Part shown: piece by piece, positions 1 through 6,679 of the stretch | Numbering within the stretch: the stretch's first letter is position 1 | How the letters are laid out: every line of letters starts with the position of its first letter | Assembly: GCA_017991025.1 (NCBI GenBank) | Contig: JAGNMT010000188.1 | Coordinates: forward strand, 1 to 7,066 | Reading direction: 5' to 3' | Origin: Verrucomicrobiales bacterium | GTDB taxonomy: Bacteria > Verrucomicrobiota > Verrucomicrobiia > Verrucomicrobiales > DEV007 | Length of the DNA: 7,066 nt | Made by a program: the position numbers and the translations under genes | The notes under the pieces: generated by a model | The model's input: only the letters and a program-made list of their open reading frames with translations | Told to the model about the DNA's origin: nothing | Database searches by the model: none

Positions 1-722
1 TCGAGAATCACGATCCGGGGGCTGGTCTCGTGCGCCGGAGCCTGCTCGGCGAGATAGTCGAACCAGTCACTGAAGAAATAGCCGATACGACGTACCTGAC
101 AACGCCGGAACAGGATCGGGAGAACCCGGTTCACGACGGTCCGATTTTCAAGTGCAACGCCGAGACCGTAGGGACAGTCAAAGCGGTCATTCAGAATGTA
201 AATTCGTCCCCCGGCGTCCTTGGCGAGGTCAAAAGCGGTCATGCCCAGACCAATCGCTTTTCCTCCGGGCGGGTAGTCGTGCAACGAGCGCAAGAAACCG
301 CGGTGATTGAGAATGATAGAGGCCGGAATGAGCCCTTTGTCGATCAGTTTCTGTTCGCCGTAAAGGTCGGCGAGGATTTTTGCCGAAAGCCGCAGCTTTT
401 GAGAAACACCGGTCTCAATGTGCTGCCATTCCTCCGGCGAAAACACCCAGGGAATGGGATCAAGCGTCCATTGCGCACCGTCACCCCGATCCGGGCGATA
501 GGCGAGGCCACGATCCCGTGAAATGCGCAGCGCCGCTTCCCGCCATTCCTTGAGCACGCCAACGCCATGCCGCCGATATGACTCGAAGATCTCCGCCCAC
601 GCCGGAACCACCTTGCCGCCGGCACTGGTTGCCTCGTCACGGATCTTAGGCCCGGCGCGATAGAACTCCGGAGGAATCATCACATCACTGACACCCGGGG
701 GTGTCTCTGAGATACCATTCAT
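1..722 (-). CDS. Circularly permuted ATP-grasp protein, second copy (5' part only; likely the alpha-E-fused form)
   Basis: The reading frame is open from an ATG at 722-720 to the left edge, giving 240 residues without a stop; the rest of the gene lies outside the window. The family is predicted to form amide or peptide bonds using ATP. After a variable N-terminal segment (1-85), residues 86-150 match the start of the family: LDPIPWVFSPEEW, a helix rich in L, A and K, then DLYGEQKLIDKGLIP and the NHRGFLR element. Residues 172-206 (GRIYILNDR, CPYGLGVALENR, then VLPILFRR) align with the corresponding segment of the upstream stand-alone paralogue in this window. The longer N-terminus and the LDPIPW and NHRGFLR features recall the roughly 850-residue fused ATP-grasp/alpha-E proteins; that fusion is inferred, not seen. 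The start lies 8 bases after the preceding stop with no strong Shine-Dalgarno, suggesting translational coupling. Compared with the paralogue, the E-D-N motif reads N-D-R and the P-S-G motif reads P-Y-G, so substrate or activity may differ. Confidence 0.88.
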   Translation of the reverse strand, partial: MNGISETPPGVSDVMIPPEFYRAGPKIRDEATSAGGKVVPAWAEIFESYRRHGVGVLKEWREAALRISRDRGLAYRPDRGDGAQWTLDPIPWVFSPEEWQHIETGVSQKLRLSAKILADLYGEQKLIDKGLIPASIILNHRGFLRSLHDYPPGGKAIGLGMTAFDLAKDAGGRIYILNDRFDCPYGLGVALENRTVVNRVLPILFRRCQVRRIGYFFSDWFDYLAEQAPAHETSPRIVIL

Positions 723-730
723 CCGCTAAC

Positions 731-3700
731 CTAGTCCATTTCATGGGCTTGCAAACTGGAAGGAGTCCGTAAATCCAGCGTTTTTGGAAATTCATAACTG
801 ATCGTGATCGGAGGCACAACAAGCACTTCTCCGAGTCCTTTATACGCCTCAAAGAACGTCTTAGGCACCCCGCCCACGGCAGCCGTCTCAATGACGCCAG
901 CGGTGTGGCCCTCATTCCAGAAACGCGCGACGCGCCGGGATTCCGCCTCGCGGGCATTAACCGGGAAGGTCTCGTAACTCCGCCCCCCGGGATGACTCAC
1001 GTGATAGACACAACCTCCCAGTGAACGGCGGTTTCTGACATCGACAATGTCAAAGACGAGCGGTGACTGCGCTGAAATGGAGGGGTGGAGGGCCGAAGGC
1101 GGGTCCCACGCTTTGAAGCGAACCCCTCCGACCCATTCGCTATTGACTCCGGTCGGGTAGAGCGGGATGCGCCGACCATTACAGAGAATGATGTGGCGTC
1201 CCTCGGTGATGCCGAAAACCCGAACTTGAAGCCGCTCCAACGACGAGTCGACATAACGAGCCGTCCCCTGGCTCGTAGATTCCTCTCCGAGAACATGCCA
1301 TGGCTCCAGGGCCGTGCGGAGTTCGAGATCAATGCCACTGTGGTGCACTGCGCCGAACTTCGGAAAACGGAATTCCAGAAAAGGCCGCAACCACTCACTC
1401 TGGAAGCCGATGCCTCCGTCCTGCAGGTCACGGCAGACCTCCTCAATATCAGTCCAGACATAGTGAGGGAGCATAAAATGGTCATGCAAAGACGTCCCCC
1501 AGCGAACAGAGTTATGTTTGAACGGCTTTTCCCAGAAGAGCAGCACGAGGGAACGCACGAGGAGACTCTGCACCAATGACATCCGCAGATGAGGCGGCAT
1601 TTCAAAGGCACGCAATTCGAGTAAGCCGAGTTGCCCGGTGGCTGAATCCGGGGAGGCAAGCTTGTCGATACAGAACTCCGCGCGGTGCGTGTTCCCGGTT
1701 AAATCAGTCAAGAGATGCCGCATCGTCCGGTCAATCATCCAAGGTCCGTCCACGCCCCGGCGAAGAACATCGAGAGCGATATCGAGTTCGAAAAGACGGT
1801 CATCCCGTGCCTCATCAACGCGGGGGGCCTGGCTCGTTGGCCCGATAAAAAGCCCCGAGAAAAGATAGGAAAGGCCGGGGTGATTCTGCCAATAGGCAAC
1901 GAGACTCGCAAGAAGATCAGGCCGACGAATAAAAGGACTGTCAGCCGGCGTTTTGCCGCCAATTACAACGTGATTTCCTCCGCCTGTGCCCGAATGCCTG
2001 CCATCCAGCATGAACTTCTCGGTGCCGAGGCGGGAGAGCCGCGCCTCTCCATAAAGAATCGTCATTCTATCGACCAGTTCTTCCCAACTCGCAGAGGGAT
2101 GAATATTCACCTCAATGACACCGGGGTCGGGCGTCACTTTGAGACGCTCAATGCGAGGATCAAAGGGAGCCTCGTAGCCTTCGACCACGACCTTTAGATT
2201 CGTCTTTGTCGCGGCGAGTTCAACGGCGGCGAGCAATTCGAGATAGGCCTCGAGGCGGCCTGTCGGCGGGAAAAAAACATGAATCCGGCCTTCCCGCGTC
2301 TCAATCGTCAGAGCAGTACGGGGCACCCAGTCGTCATCACTCCCTGCCTCGACCGCCGGGGCATCATAGGGACTGAGGGGATCGGGGCTCAGCGGCGGAA
2401 ACTCTGCCTCGATCGGTGACAACTCATCGAGAAGATCTTCTTTGGTCGCCTTGCGAATCGAATCGAGCGGCAGGCGGAAGCCCATCGCCGAAGCTCCCGG
2501 GATGAGAAACAGACTCCCCCGCTTCATCTTCCAACTGGAGCCCTTCCAACGCTTCAAGTCCTTGTCGTGATACATCGGAAGGACAAAACCACTCGGGACA
2601 TCGAGTCCCCGCTTCATGAGCATCGCGAGAGTCCGCCTCTCGAGAGAGTCATCCTCCTTGGCCTCTTCCTCCGTCTCAAAATGGGGGAGAGAACCGGCTC
2701 TCCATCGGTAATAATCGACATCCTCAAGCGCGGGCATGAGACAATGATCGGGAATCTTGAGAATCTCGGCAATTGCCTTCGCGAGTGTCTCAGGTTCCTT
2801 AAATCCATAACTACCCGGCTTCGACGGATCCGCCAGAGTGGCCGGAGAACGCCACATCGGATAGCCATCCTTTCTCCAGAAAATGCCGTAAGCCCAGCGG
2901 GGAACAGGCTCCCCCGGATACCACTTCCCTTCCCCGAACCAGATCAATCCCCCGGACGCAAACGAATCCCGTAGCCGCCACGTGAGATCGATCGCCCTTC
3001 CCCGCTTCGCAGTACCGTCGGCCGTTGTGTTCCACTCGTCACCGTCCATGTCGTCGATCGAGACAAAAGTCGGTTCTCCCCCCATCGTCAGGCGGACATC
3101 CCCCGATTTCAGCCGTTGATCCACAATATGTCCGAGCGAGTCTATCGCGCTCCACTCCTCCTCCAGATAAGGCTTGGTCACCCGCGGCTCTTCGTGAAGA
3201 CGCGTCACCACGTTTTCAAAACTGAATTCTGTCTCGCAGGGCTCGATCGCTCCGGAGACAGGGGCCGCGCTCGATGGCTCGGGAGTGCAGGCAAGAGGGA
3301 TATGCCCCTCGCTTGCAAAGAGCCCGGAAGTCGGGTCAAGGCCAACCCAGCCGGCTCCCGGAAGATAAACCTCGGTCCACGCATGGAGATCGGTAAAGTC
3401 CTCGGTCGGTCCCGCAGGCCCTTCGATTGGCTTTTCGTCAGGGACCACTTGCACGAGATAGCCGGAGACAAAGCGCGAGGCCACGCCCATCGCCCGGAAT
3501 AATTGCATGAGAAGAAAAGCGGAATCCCTGCAGGAACCTGAGCGTAATGCCAGGGTCTCATTGCAGGTTTGCACTCCGACTTCAAGACGCAGTTTGTATT
3601 CAACAAGCTGTTGAATCCGCTGGTTAACCGAAACAAGAAAATCAATCGTCCGGATCGGTTTCTCCGGCATCAAATCACGGACCAGATCATCGAGACCATC

Positions 3701-4072
3701 GGCTCTGTCACTCCTGACGAAGTAAGCGGCCAGTTCATTCCTGAGCGCCTCGTCATAGGTGAAAGGGTAGTGCTCGGCATCCTCCTCAAGAAAAAAATCA
3801 AAAGGGTTGATCGCCGTAAGGTCGGCGACAAGATCAACAACGATCTCCAGTTTGTCCGCTTTCTCCGGGAAGACGAGTCGGGCCAGATAATTCCCGAACG
3901 GATCCTGCTGCCAATTGATGAAATGCCCTTCCGGTTCGATCCTCAGAGTATAGGAAAGAATCGGCGTTCGCGAATGAGGCGCCGGTCGCAAACGAACAAT
4001 ATGGGGGTGTATCGTAACCGCCTTATCAAATGAATAAGTCGTGCGATGGTAGAGAGCCGCGTGAATGGACAT
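731..4072 (-). CDS. Transglutaminase-like / DUF2126 putative amidoligase fusion protein
   Basis: This is a complete protein of 1113 residues, close to the roughly 1100 usual for the family. Residues 1-90 form the bacterial transglutaminase N-terminal beta domain (HPHIVRLRPAPHSRTPILSY, then NWQQDPFGNYLARLVFPEK). Residues 145-255 form the transglutaminase core, with a complete apparent catalytic triad: Cys181 in GSCRDSA, His230 in LHAW and Asp246 in LDPTSG. Residues from about 300 to the C-terminus are DUF2126 (COG4196), annotated as a putative amidoligase related to the glutamine synthetase fold. Candidate active-site segments are LTMGGEPTFVSID (328-340), VIEVNIHPS (652-660), GRHSGTGGGNHVVIGG (691-706) and LLELRAFEMPPH (817-828). 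A proline- and aspartate-rich stretch at 556-582 looks like a linker. The predicted role is ATP-dependent ligation by the C-terminal part combined with thiol-dependent peptide cleavage or acyl transfer by the N-terminal part; no substrate is known to me. No signal peptide is seen. The start is supported by the family-typical N-terminus and a GGAG 12 bases upstream. It lies 32 bases after the alpha-E gene and 8 bases before the second ATP-grasp gene. Confidence 0.95.
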   Translation of the reverse strand: MSIHAALYHRTTYSFDKAVTIHPHIVRLRPAPHSRTPILSYTLRIEPEGHFINWQQDPFGNYLARLVFPEKADKLEIVVDLVADLTAINPFDFFLEEDAEHYPFTYDEALRNELAAYFVRSDRADGLDDLVRDLMPEKPIRTIDFLVSVNQRIQQLVEYKLRLEVGVQTCNETLALRSGSCRDSAFLLMQLFRAMGVASRFVSGYLVQVVPDEKPIEGPAGPTEDFTDLHAWTEVYLPGAGWVGLDPTSGLFASEGHIPLACTPEPSSAAPVSGAIEPCETEFSFENVVTRLHEEPRVTKPYLEEEWSAIDSLGHIVDQRLKSGDVRLTMGGEPTFVSIDDMDGDEWNTTADGTAKRGRAIDLTWRLRDSFASGGLIWFGEGKWYPGEPVPRWAYGIFWRKDGYPMWRSPATLADPSKPGSYGFKEPETLAKAIAEILKIPDHCLMPALEDVDYYRWRAGSLPHFETEEEAKEDDSLERRTLAMLMKRGLDVPSGFVLPMYHDKDLKRWKGSSWKMKRGSLFLIPGASAMGFRLPLDSIRKATKEDLLDELSPIEAEFPPLSPDPLSPYDAPAVEAGSDDDWVPRTALTIETREGRIHVFFPPTGRLEAYLELLAAVELAATKTNLKVVVEGYEAPFDPRIERLKVTPDPGVIEVNIHPSASWEELVDRMTILYGEARLSRLGTEKFMLDGRHSGTGGGNHVVIGGKTPADSPFIRRPDLLASLVAYWQNHPGLSYLFSGLFIGPTSQAPRVDEARDDRLFELDIALDVLRRGVDGPWMIDRTMRHLLTDLTGNTHRAEFCIDKLASPDSATGQLGLLELRAFEMPPHLRMSLVQSLLVRSLVLLFWEKPFKHNSVRWGTSLHDHFMLPHYVWTDIEEVCRDLQDGGIGFQSEWLRPFLEFRFPKFGAVHHSGIDLELRTALEPWHVLGEESTSQGTARYVDSSLERLQVRVFGITEGRHIILCNGRRIPLYPTGVNSEWVGGVRFKAWDPPSALHPSISAQSPLVFDIVDVRNRRSLGGCVYHVSHPGGRSYETFPVNAREAESRRVARFWNEGHTAGVIETAAVGGVPKTFFEAYKGLGEVLVVPPITISYEFPKTLDLRTPSSLQAHEMD

Positions 4073-4084
4073 GAATGGTAGTTT

Positions 4085-4088
4085 CTCC
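4085..4088 (-). promoter_or_regulatory. Shine-Dalgarno site for the transglutaminase/DUF2126 gene
   Basis: GGAG on the minus strand, 12 bases before the ATG at 4072-4070, inside the 32-base gap after the alpha-E stop. The spacing is slightly longer than ideal. It is the clearest ribosome binding signal of the window and supports the chosen start. The other starts (722, 5091, 6587) have only weak or no recognisable purine-rich signal. Confidence 0.45.
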
Positions 4089-4104
4089 GACCTCTGAAAA
4101 CGGC

Positions 4105-5091
4105 TTACTGCTGCTGTTGATGCTGCATGCTTGCCTGCGCCTGCATCCGGCTGTTGACGTAATCCTCCGCACTGGCAGGCGGAGCATCTTTACGAAGCAG
4201 AAAATAGCGTTGCATGATCTCGAATCCGATGCGATTCAAGTCGATCTGAATGGAATCGACGAAGTCGTGCAGACCGAGCGCCCCTATCTCCTCGACTCCC
4301 GAAAAATTTAAGCGGGCGAGCAGTGCCCCGGTGGCGCGTTCGGCCTCATTGAGATAATCCCCGGCACTCGTTCCGGAGATCTGGTGAAGTAATTCGTCTA
4401 ACATCCGGACACAAAAACGGACTGATCGCGGGAAGGTCGCGGAAAAAAGGAGCAGTGTGGAAGCGCTCGCCGCATCCACCTCGCCCCCATGGCGATGGCG
4501 ATGCTCAGCCGTGGCACTGCAAGCCCGGAGCATCGTGTTCCAGGCCGCAGCCACCTCGTGAGAAGGCAGAAAATGCGGTAAATCAACGATGCGACTTGTC
4601 TTATCGGCACGCTCGAGGTACTCACCCAGTTGCACAAAGGCCCAGACATCGGTCCGTGGCAGAGACGAGTTTTCAATTCCACGGAACTGAAGCGCTGATC
4701 GCATCGTCATCTCGCAGATTTTACTGTGCCGGTCCGGATCTGTGTCCCGAATTTGTTTCAAGTCAAGCCATAGCGCGTTGAGTTCGAGCCACATCTCTTC
4801 CGAGATCTGGTCGCGCACCGCCCGCGCATTCTCCCTCGCGAGAGTGACACAATTGATGATGCTGTCAGGATTCTCCCTCGAACTGACCATATAGGTCACG
4901 ACATCCTCATCCGAGTCCTCATCCCCCATCGAAGTCACTTCGAGGAGCGGATGCCAGGCATGCTCACCTCTCAGCGCTGAGGTGGCGTCGAGCAATTCAT
5001 TTTGATGCGCCGTAACAAGGCGAGCGAGATTGTCCGCCCGCTCAATGGAGCGACTCATCCAGTAAAGGTTTTCAGCAACACGGGAAAGCAT
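4105..5091 (-). CDS. Alpha-E domain protein (DUF403 family)
   Basis: A complete protein of 328 residues, nearly all helical by composition, matching the alpha-E family (COG2307) along its length. Diagnostic elements are LYWMSRSIERADNLAR (9-24) at the N-terminus, the RENARAVRDQISEEMW helix (86-101), the second arginine/glutamate motif GEYLERADKTSRIVD (156-170), and the HRHGGEVDAAS and FPRSVRFCVRMLDELL segments (199-235). The name comes from its conserved glutamates. The family occurs beside or fused to circularly permuted ATP-grasp enzymes and is thought to be their helical partner; its biochemical role is not established. Here it sits 20 bases downstream of the stand-alone ATP-grasp gene and 32 bases before the transglutaminase/DUF2126 gene, as expected for a subunit of one complex or pathway. 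The C-terminus is odd: the last 13 residues (316-328) are MQAQASMQHQQQQ, a glutamine-rich tail that appears to follow the end of the conserved domain. No signal peptide or membrane segment is evident. A weak AAGAG precedes the ATG. Confidence 0.96.
   Translation of the reverse strand: MLSRVAENLYWMSRSIERADNLARLVTAHQNELLDATSALRGEHAWHPLLEVTSMGDEDSDEDVVTYMVSSRENPDSIINCVTLARENARAVRDQISEEMWLELNALWLDLKQIRDTDPDRHSKICEMTMRSALQFRGIENSSLPRTDVWAFVQLGEYLERADKTSRIVDLPHFLPSHEVAAAWNTMLRACSATAEHRHRHGGEVDAASASTLLLFSATFPRSVRFCVRMLDELLHQISGTSAGDYLNEAERATGALLARLNFSGVEEIGALGLHDFVDSIQIDLNRIGFEIMQRYFLLRKDAPPASAEDYVNSRMQAQASMQHQQQQ
4108..4125. repeat. Short imperfect CTG/CAG triplet tract in the 3' end of the alpha-E gene
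   Basis: Six triplets read ctg ctg ctg ttg atg ctg on the plus strand, the last coding bases before the alpha-E stop. On the coding strand they give Q-H-Q-Q-Q-Q. Such a tract could change length by slippage, altering the glutamine tail, but only three units are perfect and contiguous, so this is a weak repeat. Confidence 0.35.
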
Positions 5092-5111
5092 GGTCTCTTG
5101 CGGTCGTATAA

Positions 5112-6587
5112 TTAAGCGTCAGCGGGAACGGGTGTTTCTCGGAGGACCCACGTGTCTTTGCTTCCCCCGCCCTGTGAGGAATTAACCACGAGCGAGCCTT
5201 TGCGCAGGGCGACTCTCGTCAGACCACCCGGAATCACCACGGTCTCCGCACCCGTGAGGACAAACGGCCTCAAGTCAATGTGCCGTCCCTCTAAAACCCC
5301 GTCGCAAAAAGTGGGGTGTCGGGAAAGAGAAATCACCGGCTGGCCAATGTAACCTCGAGGGTTGGCTTTAACCTTGTCCCGAAAATCGGCGACCTCCTCT
5401 TTCGTCCCGGCCGGACCAATGAGCATGCCATACCCTCCCGCCTCATCGACGGCCTTGATGACAAGCTTCTCCATGTTCTCCAACATGTAGGTCAGTTCGT
5501 CAGGACGGCTTCCAAGAAAAGTCTCAATGTTAGGGAGAATGGGCTCCTCCGAAAGATAAAATCGGATCATATCCGGCACATAGGCGTACGTCGCCTTGTC
5601 ATCGGCGACTCCCGTCCCGATCGCGTTTACAAGCGTCACATTACCGGCGCGGTAGGCCTTCATCAAATCCGGGACGCCAAGGGTCGAGTCTCTGCGGAAA
5701 AATCGAGGGTCGAGAAAATCGTCGTCAATTCGGCGGTAAATCACATCGACTTGAACTAGGCCACGCGTCGTGTGCATGTAGACACGCTCATTTTCGACAA
5801 TGAGGTCACGACCCTCGACAATCTCGATACCCATTTGCTGGGCAAGGAAGGTGTGCTCGAAATAAGCGCTGTTGAACTGCCCCGGGGTGAGGAGGACACA
5901 GACAGGGTTATCGTGCTGGCGCGGCGAAACCGCCTTCAGGGTTTTCAACAACTCCCTCGGGTAATCCGCGACACGCTCGACATTGAGCTGACGATAGAGA
6001 TCCGGGAACGTCCGCTTCATCGCGAGACGGTTTTCGAGCATATAGGATACTCCGGACGGGCAGCGCCCGTTGTCCTCGAGCACGCAGTAGCGACCGTCAT
6101 TATCGCGAATCAGATCGGTGCCGCAGATATGGATGTAGGTGTCGTGCGGCAGCTTTACGCCCGCAAATTCGGCGCGATTATGCTTGGAAGTTTTTATCAA
6201 CTCGTCAGGCATGATGCCTTCTTTGATAATGCGGCGATCCGAATAGATGTCCTTTAGAAACAGGTTGAGTGCCTTAATTCGCTGCCTCAGACCGAGATCA
6301 ATGACGCTCCACTCATCCGCCGGAATGATCCGCGGAAACGGATCGAAGGGAAAAATACGCTCCGTCCCCTGGCCGTCCGAGTAGACGGTAAAAGTAACAC
6401 CCTGCTTGAGAAAAGTCCGCTCAAGGGAACGCAGGCTGGACTTCATCCGGTCATCCGAGAGATTGGAGAAATAATCCACTGCCTCGGAGTACATTGACCG
6501 GCACTTTCCGTCCTCCCGCGAGAAAGCTTCATCAAAGAATCCCTCCACCGCATAATTTTCGAACTGTTCTTTCACTGCTCCACTCAT
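5112..6587 (-). CDS. Stand-alone circularly permuted ATP-grasp protein (COG2308 type)
   Basis: A complete protein of 491 residues, within the usual 470-500 for the stand-alone form. It is predicted to activate a carboxylate with ATP and join it to an amine, making an amide or peptide bond in the cytoplasm; the substrate is unknown. The N-terminus (16-115) carries VEGFFDEAF, FDPFPRIIPADEW and LKDIYSDRRIIKEGIMP. The nucleotide-binding half shows GTDLIRDNDGRYCVLEDN (156-173) followed by CPSGVSYMLENR (176-187), VIYRRIDDDFLDP (282-294), NAIGTGVADDKATYAYVP (321-338), the lysine/glycine loop VIKAVDEAGGYGMLIGP (376-392), DLRPFV (438-443) and the C-terminal GGLTRVALRKGS and SSQGGGSKDTWV (454-481). All major family motifs are present, so it is likely active. 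One small oddity is Gly174 after EDN, where I recall leucine being common. It appears to be the first gene of the four-gene cluster, 92 bases after the alcohol dehydrogenase. No Shine-Dalgarno is visible before this ATG, but the N-terminus fits the family. Confidence 0.96.
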   Translation of the reverse strand: MSGAVKEQFENYAVEGFFDEAFSREDGKCRSMYSEAVDYFSNLSDDRMKSSLRSLERTFLKQGVTFTVYSDGQGTERIFPFDPFPRIIPADEWSVIDLGLRQRIKALNLFLKDIYSDRRIIKEGIMPDELIKTSKHNRAEFAGVKLPHDTYIHICGTDLIRDNDGRYCVLEDNGRCPSGVSYMLENRLAMKRTFPDLYRQLNVERVADYPRELLKTLKAVSPRQHDNPVCVLLTPGQFNSAYFEHTFLAQQMGIEIVEGRDLIVENERVYMHTTRGLVQVDVIYRRIDDDFLDPRFFRRDSTLGVPDLMKAYRAGNVTLVNAIGTGVADDKATYAYVPDMIRFYLSEEPILPNIETFLGSRPDELTYMLENMEKLVIKAVDEAGGYGMLIGPAGTKEEVADFRDKVKANPRGYIGQPVISLSRHPTFCDGVLEGRHIDLRPFVLTGAETVVIPGGLTRVALRKGSLVVNSSQGGGSKDTWVLRETPVPADA

Positions 6588-6679
6588 AGCAATTTGAATG
6601 CCAAACGTTTACCGACTGCCGAACTCCCCGCGATCTTTCGGAAAGGTCGTAGAATCAGACCCGCAGGTTAGCAGGCTAT

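Larger units (their letters stand above)
1..6587 (-). other. Predicted amidoligase operon (four co-directional genes)
   Basis: Stand-alone ATP-grasp, alpha-E, transglutaminase/DUF2126 and second ATP-grasp genes follow one another with gaps of 20, 32 and 8 bases and no terminator-like hairpin between them. This spacing indicates one transcript. The combination corresponds to predicted peptide- or amide-synthesis neighbourhoods known from comparative genomics. Neither the promoter nor the 3' end of the unit can be assigned: no convincing promoter is seen in the 92-base gap upstream, and the unit runs off the left edge. An Anbu-type proteasome-like peptidase or a separate transglutaminase-like peptidase, often found with these genes, is not in the window but could lie further left. 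Confidence 0.75.

Noticed and set aside
30..521. 163-residue open frame on the plus strand
   Set aside because: Antisense to the second ATP-grasp gene, whose minus-strand frame is open and matches the family through this stretch.
344..640. 98-residue open frame on the minus strand
   Set aside because: It is in a different frame from the recognised ATP-grasp coding frame over the same bases, is arginine-rich and of shadow-like composition.
1085..1579. 164-residue open frame on the plus strand
   Set aside because: It lies wholly antisense to the DUF2126 region of a well-recognised gene, shows no family resemblance and has no upstream ribosome site. Long antisense frames are expected opposite moderately GC-rich coding DNA.
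997..1659. 220-residue open frame on the minus strand
   Set aside because: Overlaps the DUF2126 coding region in another frame; serine-, arginine- and cysteine-rich composition is typical of an out-of-frame shadow.
5772..6257. 161-residue open frame on the plus strand
   Set aside because: Antisense to the conserved ATP-grasp coding region; its sequence is only the mirror of conserved motifs there.
6619..6641. Inverted repeat ccgaa ... ttcgg as a terminator after the alcohol dehydrogenase gene
   Set aside because: The stem is only 5 bp with a 13-base loop and there is no following T-run on the minus strand, so an intrinsic terminator is not supported.
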